64,000 bases of DNA from assembly GCA_017617145.1 (NCBI GenBank), contig JAFZWX010000204.1, positions 71,252 to 135,251 of the forward strand, read 5' to 3'. The stretch's first letter is position 1; every line of letters begins with the position of its first letter. The DNA comes from Treponema sp. (lineage in GTDB: Bacteria; Spirochaetota; Spirochaetia; Treponematales; Treponemataceae). The translations under genes were made by a program, and so were the position numbers. This document shows, one piece after another, positions 8,541 to 17,099 of the stretch. Under the pieces are notes generated by a model. That model was given only the letters and a program-made list of their open reading frames with translations, did no database searches and had not been told where the DNA came from.

Positions 8541-10081
8541 TTTGAATTTCTCCTTTTAATTTTCGATATTAATAAATTTTTAAAAAATTGAAAATTCTTA
8601 TTTTTCCAAAAAATAATACAATAAAATATGTTAATACCAAAAATGCAAATTATGAATTGTAATACAACACCCCAAATAGTAACAGGAATAAATTTACATA
8701 TCCACCAGAATAATAAACTAACTATAATAGTTATTAAAAACCAAAATAAATAATACAGGTAATAGTTAAATACATTCTTATTAAATAGATTTTTGTATAA
8801 TAAATAACCTTCTCTCCACCAAACTGTTAATAATGAACTTAAAAGAGTTCCTATGAATATTCCTACTATTCCTATTTTAATAACTAAAACAATTGATATT
8901 ATTAAATTTAATAATGCTTGAATAAGAGGTCGTACTTTATCCTTAACAAACATACCAACAGCACTAACAAAACTACCTGAAATAATTCTTGAAGAATTAA
9001 AGAATATATTTAATGATATTATTATTGCTACAGAAGTACTTAATAAAAAGTCTTGTCCTAACCATATTGTAATAAAAGGCTCGATTAAAACAAAATAGCA
9101 AATTGAACAAAATGATGCTATCCACATATTTAAAAACAATAAAGGTTTATAAATATTATATTTTTCATCACTTGTAGCATCTACACTAAAGTTACCTATT
9201 GTTGAAACAAAACTACCTAACATTTTTCCTAAAACAGCATCTATTGCAACAGAAATCATCTGATAATTTGAATATAGTCCTAAAACACCAATTCCTATAA
9301 ATTTTGAAAGAATAATACTATCTGTGCCATTAACAATTACATATCCAACTTTATGACACATCATCGCACCAGTATCTTTAAAGATTTGTATTTTTTCTTC
9401 TCTTATTATATTGTTAGTCTTAGAATTAAAAACTGTTTTATATTTTCTTTTGATATATGAGGCAATTATTATGTTATATAAAATATTAATTACTATTCCT
9501 GTAGAAAGGACTATCGTATAATTTCGAAAAATAAAAAGAAAAATAATTTTAAATATATATGAACATAATATATAGATACAATTACCAAAACTCAATACAT
9601 AGTTTTTTTGATCCGCCGAAAGTAATGATTGAACATATACACAAAAATAACTTGAAACATTTTGAATTACGAATAGCCAATATATTAAATTTATATTAAT
9701 ATCAGCAGGAACTTCATTAATATCAGCTATGGTAAAAGATATAAATGGAAAATATATACATCCAATAAAGAAAACAATTAATGCAATTATGTAATATACA
9801 TGTTTATAAAAACGTAAAAGTTGTGCACATTTTTCAATATCATTTTCTTTAACAGGTTTATATAATCTGTACCCTATTACACCTCCAATTCCAAGTTCTG
9901 CTAGTGAAAAGATTTGTAAAACATTTGAAAATAATCCTGTAATACCAAGATATTCTTTTGTTAAAACCATTAAAAAAATAGTTCTAAAAATAAATTGACT
10001 TACATAAACAATAATTTGTTCTATAACACCAATTGAAGAACTGAGTAATATATTTTTTTTCTTAGAATTCTCATTAAACAT
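8537..10081 (-). CDS. Polysaccharide flippase (Wzx/MATE-like oligosaccharide translocase)
   Basis: The 514-residue, very hydrophobic protein has roughly 12-14 membrane segments, the layout of Wzx-type flippases of the MVF/MOP superfamily. The N-terminal part carries IGVIEQIIVYVSQFIFRTIF and a GLFSNVLQIFSLAELGIGG stretch that is common in polysaccharide exporters. It should move undecaprenyl-linked repeat units across the inner membrane. It lies between the GT-D/GT2 fusion and wecB, with a 4-nt overlap to wecB. Gene-specific naming is not possible because Wzx proteins diverge fast. Confidence 0.85.
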   Translation of the reverse strand: MFNENSKKKNILLSSSIGVIEQIIVYVSQFIFRTIFLMVLTKEYLGITGLFSNVLQIFSLAELGIGGVIGYRLYKPVKENDIEKCAQLLRFYKHVYYIIALIVFFIGCIYFPFISFTIADINEVPADININLIYWLFVIQNVSSYFCVYVQSLLSADQKNYVLSFGNCIYILCSYIFKIIFLFIFRNYTIVLSTGIVINILYNIIIASYIKRKYKTVFNSKTNNIIREEKIQIFKDTGAMMCHKVGYVIVNGTDSIILSKFIGIGVLGLYSNYQMISVAIDAVLGKMLGSFVSTIGNFSVDATSDEKYNIYKPLLFLNMWIASFCSICYFVLIEPFITIWLGQDFLLSTSVAIIISLNIFFNSSRIISGSFVSAVGMFVKDKVRPLIQALLNLIISIVLVIKIGIVGIFIGTLLSSLLTVWWREGYLLYKNLFNKNVFNYYLYYLFWFLITIIVSLLFWWICKFIPVTIWGVVLQFIICIFGINIFYCIIFWKNKNFQFFKNLLISKIKRRNSK

Positions 10082-10085
10082 ATAT

Positions 10086-11672
10086 TTATTTTTTGTAATT
10101 CAATATTTTTTTGATTTTTCTTATAACTCGTTTTACAAAATATTTATAATAATCCAGCTTAATACCATTATTAAGTTTTTCTATATTATAATTTTTATCA
10201 TTTTTTAGAAGAGCCCAACCTAATTTCATATATTTATCCAAAGCATTACGCATATTCATGCAATTATCATAATTTTGTGAAATTGCTGTACTTGCTTGTC
10301 CAAATTTTAATCCATATTTTGGTTTTGATCCCCATTGTTCAAGATCATCATATGGATGAGGAGGAACATATGTATTAATTCCATGTTGTTTACATTTAAA
10401 AGAAAGACACATATCTTCTGCTGCATATTTAAAAGTTTGAAATTCTTCTGTTCTATCAAACATATAGTTTAACCACTCTTGTTTAAAGAACCATGAATGT
10501 CCAACAAAATCTGCTCTTGCCAGTTTATGATAAGGTCTATGCCAACCTACTCTAAAGAAACCTTTATAAGGATACAATTCTGGTTTCTTAAGAACTATTC
10601 CAACTGTACCATATACACCTTCATTTTCTTGCATATGATAATGACAATTCTCCAGCCAATGAATACCAGGAATAGTGTCATCATCAAACATACAAATGTA
10701 TTCAGTTTTTGCATTATCTCTTGCAAATTTAAAGCGTTCCCAAACCCCCATATTTTCAGAACAAATTTTTACATTATCAAATTTATCTAAAAATTCATTT
10801 TTAAAATTTATAGAGTATTTTCCATTGATTCCATCTTGAAATAAAAATATTTTTTTTGGTTTAAGAGTTTGGTTTTGTACAGCTTCAAGTTGCAGGGAAA
10901 GAGCATCTGGTTTTTTATATGTTGTGAGAACTACAGTAACATCAAAGTTTGTTTTTTGAGAATCAAACATCCAGCAATTTCTACTACCAAAAACAGAATT
11001 TTGATTAGTATAAGGTCTTGTATCCTTTTGATGAATATATTTATCCAAGCAAGAACCAAAATCTATATATGTATTATTTGGATTATTATCATATAATCTT
11101 TTAATGATGATTTCTGATAAAGGTCCTGCACTTACTACATAAAGAATATTATTCTTATTACCGAAATCATTTTTTATTTCTTCTATAAGAGTATCAAGTT
11201 CGTTTTCATAAAATGTAACACATTGATCGCCAATAGAATAATATTTAAGTATATTAAGATTTCCTATCTTGTTTTTTTTTCCCGCACGATTAGCAATAAC
11301 AACAGCATCTCTTGTAAGTTTTTCAAATTCTGAAATAAAACGAGTATAATTTTTATTTACAAATATATTGGCGAATGTAATATTTTTACTTGATATATGA
11401 CTCATATACCAATAATATGCAGTTTTATCACAACAAGGACATGAAACTCCATAATAAACATTATCAGATTCTATATTTAATGTTTTAATTAATTCCTTTC
11501 CTAATTTTGTTTGTTCTGACGGTGCATTCCATCCTTCTTGTGCTGAAACTGGAGCTCCAATCATTAATGAACGTTCTCCATCACCATATCTTAAAACTGT
11601 GATATTTTCATTATTTGAAATTCTTGAGAATATTTGTTCAAAATCATCAACTAAATATTTTATCTCTGACAT
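10086..11672 (-). CDS. Two-domain glycosyltransferase: GT-D fold (DUF1792) plus GT2
   Basis: The 528-residue protein joins two transferase folds. Residues about 1-235 resemble the GT-D/DUF1792 family, with VLRYGDGE (26-33) as the family's RxGDGE metal/nucleotide motif and GWNAPSEQ and YYGVSCPCCD downstream. From about residue 240 a GT2 domain begins (FDVTVVLTTYKKPDAL) with its metal site in CMFDDDTIPG. A basic tail ends the protein. GT-D proteins in streptococci transfer glucose onto a growing glycan, and GT2 enzymes use many nucleotide sugars. One protein may therefore add two successive sugars. It lies 4 nt from the flippase gene. Confidence 0.8.
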   Translation of the reverse strand: MSEIKYLVDDFEQIFSRISNNENITVLRYGDGERSLMIGAPVSAQEGWNAPSEQTKLGKELIKTLNIESDNVYYGVSCPCCDKTAYYWYMSHISSKNITFANIFVNKNYTRFISEFEKLTRDAVVIANRAGKKNKIGNLNILKYYSIGDQCVTFYENELDTLIEEIKNDFGNKNNILYVVSAGPLSEIIIKRLYDNNPNNTYIDFGSCLDKYIHQKDTRPYTNQNSVFGSRNCWMFDSQKTNFDVTVVLTTYKKPDALSLQLEAVQNQTLKPKKIFLFQDGINGKYSINFKNEFLDKFDNVKICSENMGVWERFKFARDNAKTEYICMFDDDTIPGIHWLENCHYHMQENEGVYGTVGIVLKKPELYPYKGFFRVGWHRPYHKLARADFVGHSWFFKQEWLNYMFDRTEEFQTFKYAAEDMCLSFKCKQHGINTYVPPHPYDDLEQWGSKPKYGLKFGQASTAISQNYDNCMNMRNALDKYMKLGWALLKNDKNYNIEKLNNGIKLDYYKYFVKRVIRKIKKILNYKK

Positions 11673-11681
11673 TCTTTTCTC

Positions 11682-12806
11682 CTAAGATTTATTTAATAAA
11701 TTATTATATAAATGTAAATATTGATTTGTGACTGTTTGAATAGAAAAATTATTTATAGCATAATTCTTAATTTCTTTTGAATTAAAAAGTGCCCTTTTTT
11801 CTATCATGTTTTTTATACCTTTTACTAATGCATCAGTACTTTTTGTATCAACAACAATTGCTGTTTTATTATTTACCAGAGAACTTGCTCCTCCAGAGCG
11901 AGTTACAACAAGAGGTTTACCTAGTAACATAGCTTCTTCTACCGAAATGCCTGCACTTTCAAAAATACTTGCTGATATTATAAAATCCATTTTAGAAATT
12001 ATATAATAAACTTGATTTTTTTCAATTTGTCCATAAAAAATACAATTATTTTCTATCCCTAAATCAATGGCCATTTTTTTATAATAATCCAGGTATTGAC
12101 CTCCACCACAAATATGCAGGTTTATATTATATCCCTTTTCGATTAGAATTTTAATAGCAGGTAGTAAATATTGATATCCTTTTACTGTTTTATCATAAAA
12201 TGCAGCAATAATCCCACAATTTAGATCTTTTGATAAAAAAAGATCAAGTTTTTCATTTATATTATTATTTGGTAATATTATTCCATTATAAATGATTGAA
12301 AATTTTATATTTGGATAATATGAATTCAACTTTTCAGATAAATCTTTTGAAACACAAATATTTTGACTACTATTTTTATATATGAATTTTTGTCTTAAAT
12401 AATTCTTTTTGTTTTCTAGATTCATATATTCAATAGGCATATGTTCAGTAAGAATATATGGTTTATGATAAAAGAGTTTCCATTTTGTTACTATCATCCC
12501 CACACCAGCAGCAACATGTGCATGTATTATATCAGGAGAAAAACGATTTTTTATTATTTTGTAATCTTTTAAATAATTTATTGTTTGTTGTAATCTAGAT
12601 TTATTTTTATTATTTCTTCTAAATACTCTTATACCATGTTCGATTGAATCTGAAAACTCAGTGTCTATTTCATTATCAAATGGAAAATAAATAGCAACAT
12701 CGCAATATTTTTTCAATTCCTTTGCTTGTTCATAATGAAAAATACCTTCCCTTAAAACTTTAGTATTTTGAGAACTATACCAGGAAACTACGAAAAGAAT
12801 TTTCAT
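11682..12806 (-). CDS. Glycosyltransferase family 4
   Basis: The 374-residue GT-B enzyme has an N-domain start MKILFVVSWYSS, a HAHVAAGVGMI loop and a C-domain with IYNGIILP and the retaining-GT4 signature SASIFESAGISVEEAMLLGKPLV, where the two conserved Glu residues lie seven residues apart. It likely extends the repeat unit from a nucleotide sugar on the cytoplasmic face. The EGIFHYEQAKELKK segment near the N-terminus is common in O-antigen GT4 proteins. The sugar specificity cannot be read from sequence. It sits 9 nt before the GT-D/GT2 fusion gene. Confidence 0.85.
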   Translation of the reverse strand: MKILFVVSWYSSQNTKVLREGIFHYEQAKELKKYCDVAIYFPFDNEIDTEFSDSIEHGIRVFRRNNKNKSRLQQTINYLKDYKIIKNRFSPDIIHAHVAAGVGMIVTKWKLFYHKPYILTEHMPIEYMNLENKKNYLRQKFIYKNSSQNICVSKDLSEKLNSYYPNIKFSIIYNGIILPNNNINEKLDLFLSKDLNCGIIAAFYDKTVKGYQYLLPAIKILIEKGYNINLHICGGGQYLDYYKKMAIDLGIENNCIFYGQIEKNQVYYIISKMDFIISASIFESAGISVEEAMLLGKPLVVTRSGGASSLVNNKTAIVVDTKSTDALVKGIKNMIEKRALFNSKEIKNYAINNFSIQTVTNQYLHLYNNLLNKS

Positions 12807-12827
12807 TTTTTTTTATTAATACCAGCT

Positions 12828-13931
12828 TTAATTAAATTTATTCAAAATACTAATAACATAATCCACTTGTTCTTCTGTCAAACACGGACTCATCGGCAGA
12901 CTCAATTCCTGTTCGTGAATTTTTTCTGTAACAGGTAAGCTCATAGTATTCCATTCCTTATAACATTCCTGCTTATGTGGCGGAATTGGATAATGTATGT
13001 TTGTTCCAATACCATTAGATTCCAGATATTTTTGAAGTTCATCTCTCTTTTCACAAAGGATTGGGAACAAATGAAAAACAAACTGATTCCAGTCTTTTAC
13101 TTCTGGAAGTTTAATTAAAGGATTTTTTATTCCTTCTATGTATTTTTTTGCGACTGATTTCCTTATAGCAACATCTTTTTCAAGATGCTTTAATTTTACA
13201 TCAAGAATTGCAGCTTGAATTTCATCTAGACGACTGTTTCTTCCCTGATATTTGAATACATATTTCTTTGCACTTCCGTAATTTGCAAGACTTCTTACTG
13301 CTTTTGCAAGATCTTCATCATTTGTTGTAACAGCTCCTGCATCACCCAAAGCACCAAGATTTTTTCCTGGATAAAAACTATGTCCGGCGGCATCCCCAAG
13401 AGAACCTGTTTTTTTACCATTAAAAATACAACCATGAGCTTGCGCATTATCTTCTATAAGTTTAAGATTATATTTTTTACAGAGATCTCCAATTTTTTCT
13501 GTGTAAGCACATCGTCCATATAGATGAACTATTGTAATTGCTTTTGTTTTATTTGTAATACGACTTTCAATCAGACTGTCATTAATTTCCAGAGTATCGA
13601 TATTCGGTTCAACAAGAACTGGAACAAGTCCATTTTCTGTAATTGCAAGAATTGTAGCAATGTAAGTATTTGCAGGAACTAAAACTTCATCACCAGGTTT
13701 CATTACTCCAAGTTCAATGTACGCACGAAAAATCCACACAAGTGCATCCAAGCCATTAGCACAACCTACACAGTATTTTGTTCCTATGTAGTTAGCATAA
13801 TCTGATTCAAACTTTTCGTTTTCTTTTCCTTGTAAATACCAGCCGGAATCTATTACTCTAAGAGCAGCTTCGTGGATTTCGTCTTTATATTTATCTGTTA
13901 CATCTTTTAAGCTTAAAAATGGTATTCGCAT
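12828..13931 (-). CDS. fdtB: PLP-dependent sugar aminotransferase (DegT/DnrJ/EryC1/StrS), FdtB/QdtB type
   Basis: The 367-residue enzyme is predicted to aminate the C3 keto group of a dTDP-3-oxo-6-deoxyhexose. It shows the family hallmarks [22 protein letters not shown] and [15 protein letters not shown], with the Schiff-base lysine at K190. The first residues [19 protein letters not shown] are typical of FdtB/QdtB. The pathway is supported by the FdtA and FdtC homologues in the same operon. Choice between the Fuc3N and Qui3N branch depends on the FdtA/QdtA isomerase and is not certain. It is separated from fdtC by the toxin-antitoxin pair. Confidence 0.85.
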   Translation of the reverse strand: MRIPFLSLKDVTDKYKDEIHEAALRVIDSGWYLQGKENEKFESDYANYIGTKYCVGCANGLDALVWIFRAYIELGVMKPGDEVLVPANTYIATILAITENGLVPVLVEPNIDTLEINDSLIESRITNKTKAITIVHLYGRCAYTEKIGDLCKKYNLKLIEDNAQAHGCIFNGKKTGSLGDAAGHSFYPGKNLGALGDAGAVTTNDEDLAKAVRSLANYGSAKKYVFKYQGRNSRLDEIQAAILDVKLKHLEKDVAIRKSVAKKYIEGIKNPLIKLPEVKDWNQFVFHLFPILCEKRDELQKYLESNGIGTNIHYPIPPHKQECYKEWNTMSLPVTEKIHEQELSLPMSPCLTEEQVDYVISILNKFN

Positions 13932-13949
13932 TTAAATATCCTTATTATT

Positions 13950-14450
13950 CTATCTTTTTCGCCTTTTAGGTTTTTGAAGATTCTTAATATTAATATTACT
14001 TAAATTTGTATGTATATCTAATTTATCTATAAATTTTATTTTATCAGATTTTAAGATACATTCATAAATTTTTCTTAATTCATTTTCATCAAAAGAATTT
14101 ATATATACAGGTTCATAAGCTTCCAACTCTTGTTCTGTAAGATAATCTATAATATCATCAAAACAGATTACACAGTCTTCTGTAAAACCATATTGACCTT
14201 TAGTATATTTTATATGGGGAGATTTTTCTTTATCGCCACCATTTTCAAAATGCCAAAGTTGTGTTGTAGGAGAATATGAATATACTACTATTCTACAATC
14301 AAAAGAACTGCTTTTACCTAAATATATTAACCAGCGTGGATGTGAATCCATATCAAAATCTCTTGAACTAAAAGGTTTGATTGTGCGATATAAACATCCT
14401 GTTTTAAATTCACCAGCTTTTACAGGTTTAGTCTCATTTGATTCTGGCAT
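13950..14450 (-). CDS. Candidate toxin partner of a Panacea-type antitoxin (unknown family)
   Basis: The 166-residue soluble protein lies 13 nt downstream of the Panacea-domain gene, the usual arrangement in PanA-PanT toxin-antitoxin pairs. It opens KAGEFKTGCLYRTIKPF and continues with HPRWLIYLGKSSSFDCRIVV, which suggests a small beta-barrel start such as the SH3-like fold of MazF/PemK. The resemblance is weak and no catalytic motif is recognised. An acidic middle (DDIIDYLTEQELEAYEP) is followed by a strongly basic tail, PKRRKR, that could bind nucleic acid. The toxin role is inferred from position only. Confidence 0.5.
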   Translation of the reverse strand: MPESNETKPVKAGEFKTGCLYRTIKPFSSRDFDMDSHPRWLIYLGKSSSFDCRIVVYSYSPTTQLWHFENGGDKEKSPHIKYTKGQYGFTEDCVICFDDIIDYLTEQELEAYEPVYINSFDENELRKIYECILKSDKIKFIDKLDIHTNLSNINIKNLQKPKRRKR

Positions 14451-14463
14451 TACAAATTGTATC

Positions 14464-15015
14464 CTAATTACATAATGCTACATACATAGCATAATTTTGT
14501 TCTGCTGAAGTTCTTTCTGTTTCTTTTTTATTCTTAAAATCTGGCCCAAATTCATCTGCATAATTCATAAGTTTATGAGGATAATTATTATCAATTGCTA
14601 TTTGCCAAGCTTTTATTTCTTTATGAGATAGTTCTGAAGCAGTTTCTGCTGTCCATTTTTCATTTACGGCTCTAGAAACATATTTATCTAAGATATTAAG
14701 TTCATAATCTGAAAATAAATCTAAATTTGGTTCTTTTAAACAAATAAAGACAGGCATACCAGAATTTTCATTTGAGATAGTTTTATTATATACTTCAGAT
14801 TTTAAATTCTTTAATGTATGAGGAACTGGTCCCATTTTTTCTGCATAATAATTTAAAGAAGTTAAAGGACGCCCCGTATTACGAACACATTCAAAATCAG
14901 AGAAAGCTAAAATTTTATATAAAATTACCTGATCAATATGCTTATTAGTTTTTTTCCAGTATAATTTAGCCACATAACCAACAGCATTTTCAACAATTTG
15001 TTTATTATATCTCAT
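14464..15015 (-). CDS. Panacea (SocA/DUF4065) domain protein, probable antitoxin
   Basis: The 183-residue protein starts MRYNKQIVENAVGYV at ATG 15015 with AAGAG upstream. A longer form from TTG 15069 would run through the promoter and is rejected. The Panacea pattern is clear: VILYKILAFSDFECV, then GRPLTSLNYYAEKMGPVP, then a C-terminal SELSHKEIKAWQIAI. Panacea proteins neutralise diverse toxins encoded beside them, and the related Caulobacter SocA acts as a proteolytic adaptor for SocB. Here the partner would be the 166-residue gene just downstream. The pair sits inside the fdt sugar operon with its own promoter and palindrome (15041-15078). Confidence 0.75.
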   Translation of the reverse strand: MRYNKQIVENAVGYVAKLYWKKTNKHIDQVILYKILAFSDFECVRNTGRPLTSLNYYAEKMGPVPHTLKNLKSEVYNKTISNENSGMPVFICLKEPNLDLFSDYELNILDKYVSRAVNEKWTAETASELSHKEIKAWQIAIDNNYPHKLMNYADEFGPDFKNKKETERTSAEQNYAMYVALCN

Positions 15016-15040
15016 AATTTTACTCTTAAATATAATATAT

Positions 15041-15078
15041 AAAATACTATATAATTTGCTGATTTTCAAGCAAATTAT
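15041..15078 (-). promoter_or_regulatory. Promoter with overlapping palindrome upstream of the Panacea pair
   Basis: On the minus strand TTGAAA (15069-15064), a 17-nt spacer and TATTTT (15046-15041) form a promoter. A perfect 10-bp inverted repeat, ATAATTTGCT (15051-15060) with AGCAAATTAT (15069-15078), flanks the -35 and part of the spacer and also covers the fdtC stop codon. It could be an operator for autoregulation by the toxin-antitoxin complex. A weak terminator hairpin for fdtC is the alternative. Confidence 0.5.
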
Positions 15079-15524
15079 ATTTTTCGAACAAACTTAGCTG
15101 GATTTCCTACCCATAATTCCCCAGACGGCACCTCTTTTGTTACAACACTACCAGCACCTATCATTGCATTTTCACCTATAGTTATACCACAAAGTATTGT
15201 TGCATTTGCACCAATACTTGCTCCTTTTTTAATTATGGTTTTTTTTAATTTCCAATTGGTATTTTTTGAACGAGGAAACAAATCATTAGTAAAAGTAGCA
15301 TTTGGACCTATAAAAACATTGTCTTCAACTGTTATTCCGTCCCAAAGCTGGACTCCACTTTTTACAGTTACATTATTACCAACTGTAACTTTATTCTCAA
15401 TTAAAACATTAGAACAGATATTACAATTTTCGCCAATTCTTGCATTCGGAAAAATAACACAGAATTGCCAGATATTTGTATTTTCAGGAATACTTGCTTT
15501 ACAATCAGATAATGGATGAATCAT
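15075..15524 (-). CDS. fdtC: Left-handed beta-helix sugar N-acetyltransferase, FdtC/QdtC type
   Basis: The 149-residue protein is built of hexapeptide repeats (for example [41 protein letters not shown] and [12 protein letters not shown]), which fold as a trimeric beta-helix that binds acetyl-CoA. Position beside FdtA and FdtB homologues points to acetylation of the 3-amino group of dTDP-Fuc3N or dTDP-Qui3N. NDLFPRS and [12 protein letters not shown] match the small WxcM/WlbB-like acetyltransferases. The start overlaps the end of the membrane acyltransferase gene by 20 nt. Confidence 0.85.
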   Translation of the reverse strand: MIHPLSDCKASIPENTNIWQFCVIFPNARIGENCNICSNVLIENKVTVGNNVTVKSGVQLWDGITVEDNVFIGPNATFTNDLFPRSKNTNWKLKKTIIKKGASIGANATILCGITIGENAMIGAGSVVTKEVPSGELWVGNPAKFVRKI

Positions 15525-16611
15525 TGTTTTCCTCCAAATCAGAATTTATTTGAATTTCTTTATTAAGTATTGATATTTTATTAAATAAAATACAAAGAGA
15601 TATCATTACAAACCGTAGAATAATATCTAAAATCATTGATACTGCGAAAGAACAAAAAATAACTAAGAATGATGTCACAAAAAGATGTAAGAAATCGGCA
15701 TTACATACTAATTCAATATCTATATATTTCTTAATACATTCCATTACAGCAAAATGTATTATAAACATTCCCCAAACACTTTTTGCCAAGTAGTTAATTA
15801 TTTTGCTTTTTATTGCAATATTTTTGAATATAATGAACAAGAAGAATCCTTGAGAAATAACAAATATATTGCAATAATCAAACATATGGTTTGTATTTAT
15901 TTTCATTCCTATTAAAATAAATAATGTAGAACAAATATATCCTATTAAAGATTTATTTATTGAAAAAGAACAATTATTTTTCTTTATAAAAGCACCAATA
16001 TAATAAAGTAGAATAAAATTCACTAAAGTATAACCTCCTCCATTTCCATCACCAGAAACGAAGGATCGACCAGCGGAATTAATTGAGTGAAAATAATTTG
16101 AAATAAAATCGATTACTGTTGGAAAAACAGAAAACAAAATAACAATAATAATCATAAAATTATTAAATTTTTTATTCTCAAGTTTAACTACTAAATTCAA
16201 AAAAGGCGATAAAAGAAAAACTGCAGAATATAAAAATGCATAATAATTCATTGGTGCAATACAAGAAATTAACGATTTAATCTTGAATGCACTTATTCCA
16301 AAAAAAATGCGGATTAAATATGAAGATAAATCAAATATTATAAGTACCGAAAAAATATTTATTATTTTTCGTATATTTACTTTATTTTTTTTGCTTAAGA
16401 AATAACCTGTTATGATAAGGAAGACATTTACCGCACAAACACAAAGGGATTCGCCAATTCTTATGAAGTATTTATTTATAAAAGATGCATTTTTTGTAAA
16501 TTCAAGCGTATTAAAAATCAACCCATTATAGTGTAAGATGATTACAAATAGGATACAAAATAATCTTAATAATTCGAAATTGGATTCTCTATTTATTTTA
16601 TCATCAGTCAT
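15505..16611 (-). CDS. Membrane acyltransferase (acyltransferase family 3)
   Basis: The 368-residue protein has about ten membrane segments. Its N-terminal signature, [19 protein letters not shown], is typical of acyltransferase-3 proteins, which move acetyl or other acyl groups onto sugars at the inner membrane; the conserved His of helix 1 is present. It probably O-acetylates the glycan made by this operon. The C-terminus extends into a soluble acidic tail ([11 protein letters not shown]). It overlaps fdtA by 8 nt and fdtC by 20 nt, so the three are translated as one unit. Confidence 0.8.
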   Translation of the reverse strand: MTDDKINRESNFELLRLFCILFVIILHYNGLIFNTLEFTKNASFINKYFIRIGESLCVCAVNVFLIITGYFLSKKNKVNIRKIINIFSVLIIFDLSSYLIRIFFGISAFKIKSLISCIAPMNYYAFLYSAVFLLSPFLNLVVKLENKKFNNFMIIIVILFSVFPTVIDFISNYFHSINSAGRSFVSGDGNGGGYTLVNFILLYYIGAFIKKNNCSFSINKSLIGYICSTLFILIGMKINTNHMFDYCNIFVISQGFFLFIIFKNIAIKSKIINYLAKSVWGMFIIHFAVMECIKKYIDIELVCNADFLHLFVTSFLVIFCSFAVSMILDIILRFVMISLCILFNKISILNKEIQINSDLEENNDSSII

Positions 16612-17008
16612 TATTTTTTAAACTCGCTAAGAATTCATCATAACTTCGTATATATTCTTTTTCGTCATAATGCTCGCTTGCAAGAACCACAAGCTTACAT
16701 CCATAAGAAAAATCATGCATTTCACGCCACATATTTTTACCAATGTAAAGTCCAATATCAGGACGATTTAATAAAACTTCTTCCCTGTTTTTTCCATCAT
16801 CAAGTACAAAACGACAAGCTCCATCCATTGCAATGATAATCTGCTCAAGTTCTTTATGTGCATGAAACCCTCTGGATTCATTTGGAAGAGTATCGAACAT
16901 GTAATATACACGTTTAATTTCAAAAGGTATATCTTTTAATGCTTCTATAGCGACTAGTTTTCCTCTTTGATCACCATGAATTGGCATGTTAATTAATTTG
17001 TAATTCAT
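16604..17008 (-). CDS. fdtA: dTDP-4-oxo-6-deoxyglucose 3,4-oxoisomerase (FdtA/QdtA, WxcM-like)
   Basis: The 134-residue cupin enzyme isomerises dTDP-4-oxo-6-deoxyglucose to the 3-oxo sugar that FdtB aminates. It starts MNYKLINMPIHGDQRGKL at ATG 17008 with TTAGG upstream; an in-frame TTG at 17053 lies in the -35 box and is rejected. The family core ESRGFHAHKELEQIIIAMDG carries the catalytic His residues, followed by RPDIGLYIGKNMWREMHDF. The genes for dTDP-glucose synthesis (rmlA, rmlB) are not in the window. It is the first gene of the minus-strand polysaccharide operon. Confidence 0.9.
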   Translation of the reverse strand: MNYKLINMPIHGDQRGKLVAIEALKDIPFEIKRVYYMFDTLPNESRGFHAHKELEQIIIAMDGACRFVLDDGKNREEVLLNRPDIGLYIGKNMWREMHDFSYGCKLVVLASEHYDEKEYIRSYDEFLASLKNND

Positions 17009-17024
17009 AAAAAAACCTAATTCA

Positions 17025-17075
17025 ATTTTACTATAAAAAACTATTGTGGTCAAATTAGATAATAACTGTTATAAT
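17025..17075. promoter_or_regulatory. Divergent promoter pair with overlapping -35 boxes
   Basis: Minus strand: TTGACC (17053-17048), a 17-nt spacer and TAAAAT (17030-17025) drive the fdtA operon. Plus strand: TGGTCA (17047-17052), a 17-nt spacer and TATAAT (17070-17075) drive the GT61 gene, which has AGGA 7 nt before its ATG. The two -35 boxes share five bases, so RNA polymerase can probably occupy only one direction at a time. Confidence 0.65.
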
Positions 17076-17099
17076 AATGAATACTATTAGGAATAACTA

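Noticed and set aside
15016..15069. TTG start giving a longer Panacea protein
   Set aside because: The extension covers the promoter and palindrome, and family members begin at the MRYNK position.
15505..16611. O-antigen polymerase (Wzy) for the ten-helix membrane protein
   Set aside because: The N-terminal [16 protein letters not shown] pattern with its His is that of acyltransferase family 3.
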